The notes beneath the pieces were generated by a model. That model made no database searches. It was not told the DNA's origin and worked only from the letters and a program-made list of their open reading frames with translations. A program made the position numbers and the translations under genes. Positions 45,778 to 57,505 of a DNA stretch of 64,000 bases are shown piece after piece (within the stretch, counting starts at the first letter, position 1; every line of letters begins with the position of its first letter). This DNA comes from Lentinula raphanica (lineage: Eukaryota > Basidiomycota > Agaricomycetes > Agaricales > Omphalotaceae), in assembly GCA_027919835.1 (NCBI GenBank), contig JANVFP010000020.1:620001-684000 (forward strand), given 5' to 3'.

Positions 45778-46447
45778 TCAGCTGCAACCACCCCAACAGC
45801 CCTCGGTTCCACCTCTTTGCGCTAAAACATCGGCACCGCCTTTCTTTGTGTCGCACCCTCGGTCCCGACGTGTCAACGTCGTTCTTGGCATCCCGTTATT
45901 TCGCTCACCCCTTCGTCAGCTTGTTCTCGTTGACGTCGGATCCTCGGCAACTCGCTAGGTCATCCCTAATGACGATACACTCCCCGGCAACCTTTTGTGT
46001 TACACATTTGGTCCCGCCCTGTCAGGTTTGTCCTCGCATCCCCGTTTTTCCTTTCGGCACTTCGTCGACTCGTTCTTGTTATCGCCGGATGCTTTCTAAC
46101 TTGTTTAGTCATTTGGAATAACGGTACATCCCTCGGCACCACCTCTGGTGCCGTTTAACCTTTGTTGACACCCCACTCTCGCATTTTTGGCTAGTACACG
46201 CGGCGTTCGGCCCTCGTTCATCTAAATCACATCCCCCTCGACCTATTTACGCGTATCGTTGGCTTCCCGCTTTGTTCATGCCATTCAACTTGCCCTTCAA
46301 CTTACCCTATCTGGAACTACGTGTATCGCCGGTCCTCCTTCTCCGGGAAAACCTTTCAACCTTCCCTTTTTGGACTCAGTAACATAGAGCTCTAGGATTC
46401 AATGGGCACAGCAGACGAATCAAGACGAGTCAAGGCGACTCTTCGTC
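45778..46447 (+). repeat. CpG-rich non-coding interior of a probable LTR element
   Basis: Continues the segment at 42240-42718 and abuts an LTR at 46448. Ser/Pro/Arg-like frames are present, but no gag, protease or reverse-transcriptase motif is visible. Confidence 0.5.
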
Positions 46448-47031
46448 TGTTGATATATTTCTTTTGTTATTTCAATTGACTTCTGATACTTGTTAGCGGC
46501 CGGATCGACGCGTGTTCACGCCGATTCGTGTTGTTTCGAGTCAAAACGCATCGTCGGCACATAACGACAATGTGTTTCTTACGCGTCCCGGCACTGGGAC
46601 GTGTCATCACAATTATCATTGTGGTGACACGTCCTCAAGCCGACATTCTTTTATATTACATTACCTTATATATCCTTACCTACAGAAAACATATATAAGC
46701 AGTAGGTATCTTGTAACCCAATCCCCAGATTGGTTATTTTTACAGATTCTCAATAGGATTTGGCTTTCTTCTCTCATCTCGGTCTGGTTATTACCAGTGT
46801 AACATCAAGTGTACTACTAACAACAAAGTTTCGGCAATTATCAATCACTCGGAATCCAGATCTTCGGTGTAGACTCATTAGCCTAGCAGTCTGTCTACAA
46901 CGTTCTTTTGGACGGAACGCTCGTAGCCTTCGTCTTTGGTGCCGTCGAGGGATAGAGCATCGAGCACCTAACACTAGGTCTGAATCTGGAATCTCTGGGC
47001 CCCTCCAACCCTATCTGGCACAATCCTAACA
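46448..47031 (+). mobile_element. LTR (family 1), 584 bp
   Basis: Starts TGTTGATATATTTC and ends CACAATCCTAACA, with a TATA-like stretch inside (46670-46700). Its 3' end (CCTCCAACCCTATCTGGCAC) resembles that of family 2. No flanking duplication is obvious, consistent with a 3' LTR joined to the interior at 45778-46447. Confidence 0.7.
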
Positions 47032-47033
47032 TG

Positions 47034-47364
47034 GTGACATATCCTCAAGCCGACATTCTTTTATATTACATTGCCTTTATATAAGCAGTAGGTATTTTGT
47101 AACCCAATCCCCAGATTGGTTATTTTTACAGGTTCTCAATAAGATTTGGCTTCTATTTTCTCATCTTGGTCTGATTATCACCAGTGTAACAACAAGTGTA
47201 CTACTAACAACAAAGTTTCAGCAATTATCAATCACTTGAAATCCAGATCTTCAGTGTAGACTCATTAGCCTCAGAGCAGTCTGTCTACAATGTTCTTTTG
47301 GATGGGACACTTGTACCCTTCGTCTTTGGTGCCATCAAGGGATAGAGCAACAAGCACCTGACAC
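47034..47364 (+). mobile_element. Partial second family-1 LTR copy, CpG-depleted
   Basis: Repeats 46623-46977 directly behind the first LTR (CTCAAGCCGACATTC, CCCCAGATTGGTTATTTT, CTTCGTCTTTGGTGCC). CG sites of the first copy are mostly TG or CA here (CACTCGG to CACTTGA, GCCGTCGAGG to GCCATCAAGG). Confidence 0.8.
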
Positions 47365-47873
47365 TTTAATTGAGATTAACACAAATGTAGAGGCTGGAGA
47401 TGGCATATTGAGCGATGAACCAAAAGATGTATAGATAGTAGTATTATTTGTAGAGAAGGTGTTACAGGAGGAATGAGATGGGGTTCTTGCCCTGGAATAT
47501 ACTAAGTTTATGAGTATGCTACTGCATGACGAGCATAAGGCTCCATTGTGTTCTTGAAAATGCGCCACGAGTGCGTATTTGTAAATAGTAAAAGTAAGTA
47601 AAAGTAAAGAAAACATAAGGAACTTGTCAAATTACAACATATGTGGTGAGCCAAACTTGTCATATGTCCTTATTACCCTTTGCCCTGCTCTGAAGACCCA
47701 TACCTCCTGGATGGCAAGCTCCAAGCTCAGTCCAACTCCTACTGTTACACAAAGACCTGTGTATAGTATATACAGAAATGAGTCTCTAAAACTAGGCCCA
47801 GTATATGTTCAACCTCATATTTAATATCTGAGATCTACAGATTGGTTAAAGCCCTGATATTGTTATCCATAGA
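47365..47873. other. No supported gene
   Basis: AT-rich spacer between repeat copies. Only short frames are present and nothing is recognisable. Confidence 0.4.
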
Positions 47874-48270
47874 TCATGAGAATGTACCTGTATTTTTGTC
47901 ATCTGGTAGGTGACTCAGTAAATTTACAATCTCCCAGTAGCCTTGGGATTCTGCAGCTTGTAATGCAGTGCCATGATGACCAACTTGAGCATATATATCT
48001 GCACCTTTCTGAACCAAGAATCTCACAGTTTCTAGGTGGCCTTCATATGCAGCAGCTTGCAAAGCAGTCCCATGATAACTACTTTAAGCCTTGACATCTG
48101 CACCTTTGTCAATCAACAATTTTACAATCTCTAAATGTCCTTCTGCTGCTGCAAGTATCAATGCAGTACCATGATTACTACTTTATCATCAATGTCTGCA
48201 CCTTTTTCAATCAAGTATGTCACAATCTCAAGCTGACCTTCATTTGCAGCAGCTTGCAATGTACTTTCAT
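47874..48270 (-). pseudogene. Truncated ankyrin-repeat gene fragment
   Basis: On the minus strand it encodes ankyrin units (GTALQAAAYEGHLETVRFLV, GHHGTALQAAESQGYWEIV) very similar to the last repeats of the gene at 53775-55951, but with stops. The CAA that encodes Gln in the intact gene (DVKAQG) is TAA here, and the frame is lost farther upstream. The 5' side ends where the second palindromic element begins. It is a dead paralog. Confidence 0.85.
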
Positions 48271-51035
48271 ATTGACTAATACTAATGTATATCATGCTCA
48301 ACACACTTAACACACTCAACAATGAAAACCCTCAAAAAAGTGTTCATGTGTGTTATACTTAAAACACATATACACTTCATCAATCAATATAACACACTTA
48401 ACAATAAAAATCAGGTAGTGTAATCACTCATAACACGTATCACACTGAACACACTTCAACAGTAAGAATAACATACCTTTAATAGGACATTGTTATACTA
48501 TAACACACATATAACAATGAGTTTTGGGTGCTTATGGGCGCTTATTTGATGTTTTTGAGTCGAAATTCATTAATACCTAACTCAATTATCTTTGTGAGGA
48601 CTTTCTGTTGTGTCAGGATATTGTATACATCATACTCCCCTAGATACAATTCGGAGAACTCAAAATTACAGCCTGTAGGGATGGCTATATCATGATCTTT
48701 TATGATTTAACAGTGTTTTAGATAATTGACAATACATATGTCCATATATTGCATAGATACCAAAGCTGTCTCATGGGGAGAGCACTCCTACAGTTCACTA
48801 ACAGTGTACTATGAACATGATCCAGATACTCACATGACCATTGGACTCTGTAATATACATCTACATATTTCATGTATATTGGAGATATATATACTTGCAT
48901 GTAACTACAGATGTCATACTCAATGACTCCCATTGTAAATCTCTTGGCTTTATGACACAGAGTAAGCATAGAATAGGTTGTAGGATGTCTCCTTTCATTG
49001 CCCAGAAGGAGTTTGACTTCATAACATGGATGTATGCACTGTGATTTACACAAAAGTTGAACAGTGTAAAATCATAAAAGATCATCATATATCCAGCTCT
49101 ATAGGCTGTATTTTTTGGTTCTCCAGATTGTATCTAGGAAGGTATGATATAAGCAACATTCTGACACAATATAAAGCCCACATAAAAATTATTGAGTGTG
49201 TTATCAATGAGTTTCGACTCAAAAACACCAAATAAGCGCCCATAAGTGCCCAAAACTTGTTGTTATATATGTGTTATAGTATAACAATGTCCCATTATAG
49301 GTGTGCTATACTTACTGATGAAGTGTGTTCAGTGTGATAAGTATAATGAGTGATTACACTACTCCAAGTTTTTGATTGTGAAGTGTGTTATATTGATTGA
49401 TGAAGTGTATTAAGTATAACACACATGAGCACTGTTCTGAGTTTTTTCATTGTGAAGTGTGTTGAGTATGATATACATTAGTATATTGTTCCGAGACTTT
49501 TCATTGTTAAGTGTATTATGATTTTTAAGTACGACACACATGAACACTGTTTTGAGGTTTTTCATTGTTGAGTGTGTTAAGTGTATTGAGTATCATATAC
49601 ATTACTACTGTTCTGAGTTTTTTCATTGTCAAATGTGTTAAGTCTAATAAATTGAATGATATAAGCCATTCTAAGTGTCTGAGGGTACTGGGTATGCTAA
49701 AAATAGCATGTACATCACACACCGGAAGTGGAAAAAATTCCAACGAGCAGAGATTTGCACTGATAGCAGATGATTCTGACTACTTTTCAAAAATTCTGAA
49801 AAATAGAACAAAACAATATATTTCTACAAGAATGATTGTATAGCTAAAATCTGAGAATTCAGTGCACATCTATTGTTGTCCAAAAAGTTCATTGAAAGGA
49901 CATAAATCTTAGAGGAGAAGAAGAATTGAGAAACTGGACCTTTCGATCTGAAAATCTTCCTTGCTGAATCTATATATTTTAACAATAAGAAAATTCTTCC
50001 AAAATTCAGAATTTCTGCAGTACTGAGATATTAGCTGAATAGAAATATCCCTATCGTATTATCACAAAGAACAAAAGCCTTGCCGAAATCCAGCATTTCG
50101 GAGCTGCTGAAAATTGGAAATTGAATGCAATTGGCCCTTTTCAAATCATTTGAAACCCAGGATTTCTGCAAAATTTTCAGCTATTGCAAGAAGTTCTTCA
50201 AAATGTATCCTTTTTAAGGACACTTCAGTGCTCACAATTGTACAGGTTTTGAATGGAATTTCTTTTCATACAAAATGTCTAGATTCAAATAAGTTGAAAT
50301 GTATGTCAAAACCTCTTATTTCTCTATTGTTTTCTATGCATAAAATTCAGACCCTTTCAACAAACATCTCAAGCCATAAAATATGCACTCTGAATTGATA
50401 AATATTAAATGTACTTTTACCAGTGTTGAAATATGATATTTTACACTCATTATTGGGAATAATGAAAATCCAGTCAAAATATCTGCTATTGGCACAGCTT
50501 TCTGCTCGTTGGAATTTTTTCCATCTTCGGTGTGTCATATATACCTAGATTTAGTATGATTTGGAGTGATAACATTTTTACACTTGTCGCATATTTTTTT
50601 ATGTTGTGTTTTCAGGGCCAACAAGGCAACCCTGAATTTTTTGAGTATTTTTTATGATTTTTTCAGATTTTTTGCTATCTGATGAGATCAAGTTCTATTT
50701 TTGGACCAATTTCCTTTTTAGGATGTGCCTGCGGTAGCCAATACCTCATTGTAGCTATTTCTGGTTTCCTCTGTCATGTTTTAGCACCTCAAGATCAATA
50801 ATATCATTCTATGCTTTTTTTCTATTCAAAAATATCATAACCCAAAAAGGAAATCAATGACGTAATGATCTAACCCTAATTTACCTGATTTCATAATTGC
50901 CATAAACGTAGTCACTTCATGAAGTGCAGTACAGCTTCACAAAGTAGATTTATTATAATATACCTATCAAATAATAAAAGAATTATTAAATATTATTAAA
51001 TATACTAAATAGCTGAGCACCCCCGGAGCCCTACT
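48270..51035. mobile_element. Second, partial copy of the palindromic element
   Basis: The core (about 48770-49010) and the arms match 42719-45775: TTTTGGGTGCTTATGGGCGC at 48525 mirrored by GCGCCCATAAGTGCCCAAAA at 49237. The left arm is truncated near the ankyrin fragment. The right arm runs to about 51035 (ACCCCCGGAGCC, as in the arm end of copy 1) and is interrupted by an element at 49718-50534. It is more diverged than copy 1. Confidence 0.75.
49718..50534. mobile_element. 817-bp non-autonomous CACTA-like element
   Basis: Ends CACACCGGAAGTGGAAAAAA and, inverted, CACACCGAAGATGGAAAAAA, continuing TTCCAACGAGCAGA on both sides (about 34 bp). Flanks are TCA on both sides. The uninterrupted sister sequence in the palindromic element (ACATCATATATAC near 45183) proves the 3-bp duplication. 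A 3-bp duplication and CAC ends suggest the CACTA superfamily. No transposase is present. Confidence 0.85.
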
Positions 51036-51705
51036 GGCCTACCTGGAAGGGTTTGTTGAGCTTCGAGAGTGAGTCCTGTTACTCCGCAAAGCTGTGGTGG
51101 AGACTTATCGGACTACTTTGCGGAGTTTTTACAGCTTCAGCTGCTGGGTCCCCATCTCCATCCATTGGCTACCTCCACCCTCTTACCCACCTCCTCCACT
51201 GTTCCACCTCTTCCAGGTCCCTCTTTGAAACCAACCCTAAGATTCTACACCTTGGAATCCCTGCATTCTTGCCCTACCTCCTCCATTCTCACCCATGACA
51301 AAAATCGCTCCGGCGATATAACAACCCTTATTGTAGCAGGCCATTCATTGATCATTAAGGAAAGACCTGGAAACACCAGTCCAGTAGAGTTCCATGGCGA
51401 CGGCATTTAAAATACTCATTACAGGCAAGCCTATGCATCAGGAGGTCTATGTCGCGATGAGGTGGGGCATTGAAGAGGTGACTCACAGACCTGATGGATG
51501 CAATGTTGTCGTGTTTGTCGGAAATTCCCCATATACAACGTCAGCGAACAGTTTTTGTTCAAGTACAGCCGTGCCATTACACTTGTAAGGTCATAGGGCA
51601 GCAGAACAAAGGTGTCATAGGACCCAGGCTAAGTCAAATGTTGAAGAGATGCCCAGCTTGGGTCATCGATTGAGAGATTCTGTGCTCACTGTTTTGTTCA
51701 AAATA
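51036..51705. other. Unresolved stretch, no confident gene
   Basis: A 64-codon plus-strand frame at 51394-51588 (starting MATAFKILITG) and overlapping frames at 51053-51410 exist, but I recognise no domain or splice structure. Confidence 0.35.
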
Positions 51706-52430
51706 GAGGTGCTCACGAGTGCACACTCGAGTGTACTTGCCACTCGTGACACATATATTTGTTACTCAAAATCAGCAACTGTGACTTGAGTGCGAGTGCC
51801 ATGAATATTCAAGGTAATTTATTCAAATTGTGACCCGAGTGTCTACTCGAGTATATAGAGGAAAGACTCAAGTAATGAAAAATACACTCGAGTGTTTTAA
51901 TACTCGTTACATTAATTTTCATAGTTTTTAATAAATATACAGTACTGAAACATGTATTAACATGCTTTGAAGCAAGAACAATATACAGATTTACTACTAG
52001 GTAAAGTTGCCATGAGGGGGAATTGAACTCTGAAGGAAGTTAAAGGAAGGCTGACCTTAGTCCAGAGTCAGCGCCTTTAACCACTTCACCATTCACATTT
52101 TCTTACATATGACATATGTTAGACTATATTACTCCTTTTCTCCTAATAATTATAATAGGCAGTGGCTGTGACTCTAACACAAAAATTTATAATAGGCACA
52201 TAGCCACTATGAAAAGTCATGTGCAGGGCTAATAGTAGAAATACTCACGAGTACAGGAGAATACTTGCGAATAAATTGCACAAGTACTTGTCAATACAAT
52301 TTGATGATCGTGACTCAAGTATACACTCGTGCCACGAGTACACTCGTATAAATAAAACACTCAACTCACGAGTCACGAGTATAAATAAACTCACGAGTAC
52401 TTGTCAACACTTGCCACTCGTGAGCATCTC
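51706..52430. mobile_element. 725-bp TIR element with CTCACGAGTG-type subterminal repeats
   Basis: The ends read GAGGTGCTCACGAGTG and, inverted, GAGATGCTCACGAGTG, flanked by TA on both sides. Multiple CACTCGAGTG and ACTCGTGAG-like words fill 51715-51910 and 52235-52425. It has no frame. A tRNA-like stretch sits in the middle. Confidence 0.8.
52000..52095 (-). pseudogene. tRNA-like sequence inside the 51.7-52.4 kb element
   Basis: On the minus strand GGTGAAGTGGTTAAAGGC resembles a D-arm, GCTGAC..GTCAGC could pair as an anticodon stem, and GAGTTCAATTCCCC resembles a T-arm. The acceptor stem does not pair and the loop is too long. I read it as a decayed tRNA or tRNA-derived repeat, not a working gene. 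Confidence 0.4.
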
Positions 52431-53774
52431 TAGTTCAAAAGAATCCAGCGAATTATCACATCAAATTCTGGGTTCCCATCTCCATCTGTTCCTCCTCCCA
52501 CCTCCTCCCCACCTCAGTATGATGAAGAAATTTTGAGTAAGAGGTGGTAAGATACATGGAATGTACCAGAAAGATATGAATAATGATGATATTTTCAACT
52601 AATATTCACATAACTATGAGAATTCAGAAGGGGGACTGCAGAACTTTGATATTTATCATAATCTGAATAATGTATGGAATTATTGAATTTTGAGTAATTA
52701 CTGATTTTATATTGAGAATTATCAAACATTATCTGTGGACAGTTTTCCTGATGGTCCAAATGCCGAGTGAAGCTCCAACGGAGCTCCAAGTATGATGGTC
52801 ATAATAGTCTTCATCCTCTGTCTTTTCGCAATAACCATGTTTCTCCAGAACACCAGAACACCAGACCACTAGAGAAAGGTTCAGCATGGAGTGGTTGAGG
52901 TCAAAGTGTGCAGACATTTGATTTGAATAATCCCTAACCCATCCATTTTTAGTGCACAATACATCACCCATTTCACCTCTCTCATACCCAACAGCCATAC
53001 CTAGAGCATGTATCTATGTACTAATGCCAACACAACCACATTATTGCCTCAATATCAAGCATCATTGTGTCTGACTAGTCAACCTACACTACATAGAATA
53101 TGGAAGATGACTCATGGATGCATGGGGATGAATAGAGCTTTGAGTCGGTGGTCTGCACAGTGTCAAACCTGAAGCTAAGGCATTACCCCCTCCATTTCCT
53201 TTCGTCCCATTCTGCGCTCTTTGTGCTCTATTCAGCTGCAATGAGCAGCAGACAAATACTCTCCCTCTGAAGAAAAACTGAAACATAACATGAAATTTCA
53301 TTCCAAAATTGTGTTGGTATTCACAAGATCAAAAAGAAAAACAAGCTTCAAAACTCCCAAGGAGAAATGCTCATGAAGCTTGAAACTGCTGAGATATGTG
53401 GATACATATACTGTAAATATATGTACACAGACATGAAAAGGAAAATCAATGATCACAAGCTACAATTGTGATTTATCAAACATGTGGGAGTATCATTTAT
53501 ACTTGAAGGACTACACTCTGTTAATTCATTTGATGGCATTGATTGGTTCAGATGATACACTGTTACAGAAAATTTCAAGATGGAAAGGAAGGGAGTTTTG
53601 CTGAAGAGGTTGCTTTTGCAACCTCACTCAAGATTCTAAATAGTTACCTCTATTTGACTCTCCAAATTCAATGCCAATTTTAACATTTACTTAATACACA
53701 TACTAATATTTTTAGGTTCAAATGAAATATCATTTATAAATCTACATTTTTTATAGTACTTGATATTCACAGTC
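52431..53774. other. AT-rich spacer, no supported gene
   Basis: Frames up to 89 codons (52729-52998 minus) show no recognisable domain. It contains the 3' flank of the ankyrin gene. Confidence 0.4.
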
Positions 53775-55951
53775 CTAATTTTGTGTCAGTGGTGTTGTCC
53801 CCAAATGAGTTAGGAATGTGACAATCTCTGAATGGCCATGGGACTCAGCAGCTTGCAATGCAGTCCCATGTATACCATTTTGAGCTCTGATGTCTGCACC
53901 ATTTCCAACTAAAAACCTCACAATCTCCAAATGACCTTCAACTGCAGCAGCTATCAATGCAGTACCATAATGACCACCTTGAGCTTTGACATCTGCACCT
54001 TTATTGATTAACAATTTTATAACCTCTAAGTGACCTAAGGCTGCAGCAGCTTCCAAGGCAATACCAGGAGATATAATTGGAGCTTCAAAATGTGTACCTT
54101 TCTCAAGCAGCAATTCCACAATCTCTAAGTGGCCTAAAGCTGCAGCATTGTACAATGGACTATTATGAAACATGTCTTGAGATTTAATATCTGCACCCTT
54201 CTCAATCAGCAATTCCACAATTGCTAAGTGATCTCTTTTTATAGCAGCAAGCAATGCAGTTTCTTGAAATCGGTCTTGAGATTCAATATCTGCACCTTTC
54301 TCAATCAGCAGTTCCACAACTGCTAAGTGGCCTTTGGATATAGCAATATGCAATGCAGTCTTATCAAACTGGTTTTGAGCATTGACATCTGCTCCATTTT
54401 CAACCAGAAACTTTACCATTTCCAAAGTTCCATGAAATGCAGCATCATGCAATGCAGTCATAGAAATTTTTTCAGTATGAATATCTACATATTTATTTTG
54501 TACTAAGAATTTCACAATCTCAAGTTTGTCCTGAAACACAGCTTCAAGAAAATGGTCTATTCTCAGAATTGGATCAAATTCCTTCAATGGACTAGTACTG
54601 GAAATTGATTTCCTGGTCCACTCCTTGATTATATCCATCCAATATTCCACATTTTTATCTTCATCAATAACAAGGCCTTTCCATATGACTCTCTGAATAG
54701 ATCCCAAGTGATATTCAAGCTTTTCTGCACAATTTTTTTGGAATCTTTTCCAATTATCAAAACTAGACCATAAATTCTTTGAATATGAAAAGAATGCTTC
54801 ACTGAATGCTTGTGCTGCTATATACTGAATTGATTGATTCGAGAAAATTGAGCAAAGACTATTGAGAATATCTATGAGAAGCAATTGCAGAATGTCCCTA
54901 TCATGGATATAATCAATTTCAGCATTATGCAATGACTTCAAGGAGAGTTGTGGATATTTATCCTCCTTTTGAAGATGCCAAAGCTTGCTGTTAGTCCATT
55001 TAATAGCCCATACAATGACATTAATCATATATATGATATATTTGCTTGGGATGAAAAGCAGTGGAATTTTGTATGGGCAATTAAGCCAGAAAGAAGGCAA
55101 ACTGATACTTCCTACATACAATATGCCAGCAATGATTGTCACAACAATCACAATCCAAGAGAGACTGGTGTGTAGCTCATGAATATACAATGACAGGCCA
55201 ATAAAAAATAAACCCAGGGATGTATGCAAAATGAGTGGTAGAGTTCCAATTATTTCAGGGACTTTCCATTGAATTAATCCTGAATATTTAAATTGATGAA
55301 GCATAGCCTGCTCCCTTGCATTTCCTGAGGATATAGCAGTATATGCTTGAAGCCATTGTTTGACTAACACTGATAATAGTGCAGTGGCAAGAGAAAGTGA
55401 TAAACTTGCAAGAAATAGACCATTGATCCAAAGGTCTTTTATGCCAGGAGTTGTCATCTCAAGATTGACATTGGAATTAGGGATAGTGTTGATTGCTGTC
55501 AAGTTACCAGCAGCTCTTAGCAGATTTACCTGCTCCACCATAAGAACTGCAGTGATTTGTGCATAGTTGGGTTGAAGGGAAGTTATTGTGGAAATTATAA
55601 AGGATGTCACAACTGCAGAAAAAAGTGCTGCCTAGAAGGGATATGAGTGAAGAACACCTTTCCAATGAAGGTGAACCTTACAAAAATTAAAAGTGCATCA
55701 ATTGTGTCCTTAAACCCTGCCAATAATTCATTATCTTTCAGCTCTGCTTCATCTAAATATACTTTCCAAACTCTAGCATTTTCTGCTAGCCATTCTTTTC
55801 TAGCATCATCCTCATACTTCTTTCGATAGTCATAAGATCGGCTTCCTGTAAAATTTTAAATTTAAGGCTTTGCTGGTTGAAAAAATGACTTACCACTGAT
55901 ATATTCACCCTGATTTCTTGCATGAGACTGCTTTGCATTGAATGTGCTCAT
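53775..55951 (-). CDS. DUF6535-ankyrin repeat membrane protein, 692 aa, 3 exons
   Basis: Exons: 55951-55894, 55845-55682, 55631-53775. The phases match (58 + 164 + 1857 nt). The N-terminus has YDYRKKYEDDARKEW and EAELKDNELLAGFKDTIDALL, then hydrophobic segments (AALFSAVVTSFII; the long segment around ALLSVLVKQWLQAY; HTSLGLFFIGLSLYI; SWIVIVVTIIAGILYV). This is the DUF6535 pattern, about residues 20-260. A helical linker follows, then about eight ankyrin repeats (residues about 430-685; units such as GADIKAQ..GTALxAAxxxGHLEIVxxLxxxGA). DUF6535 is found in Agaricomycete membrane proteins of unknown role. Ankyrin repeats on the cytosolic side suggest protein binding, perhaps in non-self recognition; that is inference. 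The gene is open throughout, although it sits in a repeat-rich region and a dead paralog lies 5.5 kb away. Confidence 0.88.
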
Positions 55952-56401
55952 TTTATCACTGGTATTTTGGAATGATTACAAAATGGAATGTGTGTTGCAA
56001 TGAAAGGTAGCTCTGAAAGGGGGGGTCAGAAAATCACGGCCGTTCATTTGGTTTATAAACTCTCTCAATGCTATTGCATTAATCTGGGATCATTACACTG
56101 TGGAGAGTCCATAAGTTAAATGACACATGGATACCCGCTACTAGCTGCCGCGTCAGTTGTCGGTGTCTTCATAACACCGTCAGCTGCCTAAGGCAATTTC
56201 TATATACTAGTGAATGCAGATTGAATCCTAGATCTCGTCGGTGTATAGTTGACGATCGAAAAATTAAAATCAGTGGTGATCAACATAACATATAAGCTGG
56301 GAAGGGTTTAAAGGAAGACCGAAAACTCATGGAGAGCCTCCATTCATCGAAGTCTACAATTTCTGGAGAGGTATATGTTATGACGACCTGAATACACACA
56401 G

Positions 56402-56475
56402 AGAGAGAGGAAATAACGTATCAGTCAATGACAACAATGTGTTGTCTTTATAGCACCTGCCATGTATCCCAATGA
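56402..56475 (+). repeat. Dispersed repeat R2, copy 2
   Basis: CAGAGAGAGAGG, AATAACGTA, GTCTTTATAGCACCT and CCATGTATCCC, matching 13818-13895. Weaker resemblances start near 61610 and 62115 (CAGAGAGAGAGCGTAC.., CAGAGAGAGCGCGCG..). Confidence 0.5.
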
Positions 56476-56769
56476 ACCGCCGGAAGATTCAAAGTCTGAC
56501 TCGCGGAGACTTGTTCTTGAGGTGCAGTCCCATTGAGATCGAACGAGAAATTGAAGAAGGGCAGAAGGGTTCCACATTGGGAAAAGATGGTCAAGGTAGG
56601 GGTTAGGTGAGCTGGCGACAACCTTCATCACACCGACTTGAGGAATCGACTTTAAGAAGTCTCAGCTCAGAGAGTACACAACGCTGAAGCTTCGGATTGT
56701 GAGAGGAGTTATAGAATTAGACACGATGTATGTAGCTACTTGCTGGATCGTAACGGATGACAGTCCCGG

Positions 56770-57290
56770 CGGCCTCGAAACTTTGATTGAACTAAGTTAC
56801 TAACGATGTTCAATGAGATTGAGAAGATGGAGGTAAGGGTAAAGATGGCAGGTAATGCTTACCCACATAACGTGTCGACAGCCTGCAAGAGATCCTATAA
56901 AAGTGTGCGCACTTCCCAACCCTTCCTGTGTCCCATCATCGTATCAGTTATTGACGTGGACAGCTTGGGGTGTACGCGGCGCGGGAGTGAATTTGTTTCG
57001 TGTCATGCTAAGTGGAATAGAGCTGGACGCGAGCCATTCATTTGCTGAGTGCTGAGATGCACTGAACGGAGAACCGTCTCGGCGGCCTTGAAACTAGATT
57101 GTTTGTTTCAACTAACGATGTTCAGATTGCGATGCTGGACCTAAATGTGAAGATTTCAGAGAAAGCATACCAAGACAATGATTCGACAGCCTGCATGAGA
57201 TTCTATGAAGATGTCCGCGCTTCCCAGCCCTTCCTCTTTCCCATCATCAGCTATCATCGTATCAGTTATTGAGCTCGAGTTTTCTGTGCC
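56770..57290 (+). repeat. Diverged tandem duplication, period about 313 bp
   Basis: Both units carry, in order, GGCGGCCT(C/T)GAAACT, CTAACGATGTTCA, TCGACAGCCTGCA, AGATCCTAT or AGATTCTAT, GCGC(A)CTTCCCA(A/G)CCC, TCCCATCATC and ATCGTATCAGTTATTGA. A more diverged third unit may be near 62495-62560. These are copies of an unidentified repeat, possibly an old gene family. Confidence 0.7.
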
Positions 57291-57469
57291 TCCGAGCAGA
57301 CCATTATTGATAGTCAATGAGATGGAATGTGCAAGCAATACAGTCGAACGTTGAGATCTCCATGAGGGTTTGCACCGGCATTAAAAGATAGGATGGCGAT
57401 GGCAATTTTAGGTGTGAGACGAGAGAAGAGGTGCAAGAGTGGGCGTTCATCAGAGTTTACGCTGAGATA

Positions 57470-57505
57470 GGGTTAGGGTTTTGATCGGACAGCCGCTGTT
57501 ACCGT
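57470..57505 (+). repeat. Dispersed repeat R1, copy 4
   Basis: GGGTTAGGGTTTTGATCGGAC; the CGGACCGGA part is degraded. Confidence 0.4.

Noticed and set aside
40578..47364. A complete LTR retrotransposon with gag-pol
   Set aside because: LTRs and CpG-rich interior pieces are present, but I find no reverse transcriptase, integrase or protease motif. The pieces are solo LTRs or non-autonomous remnants.
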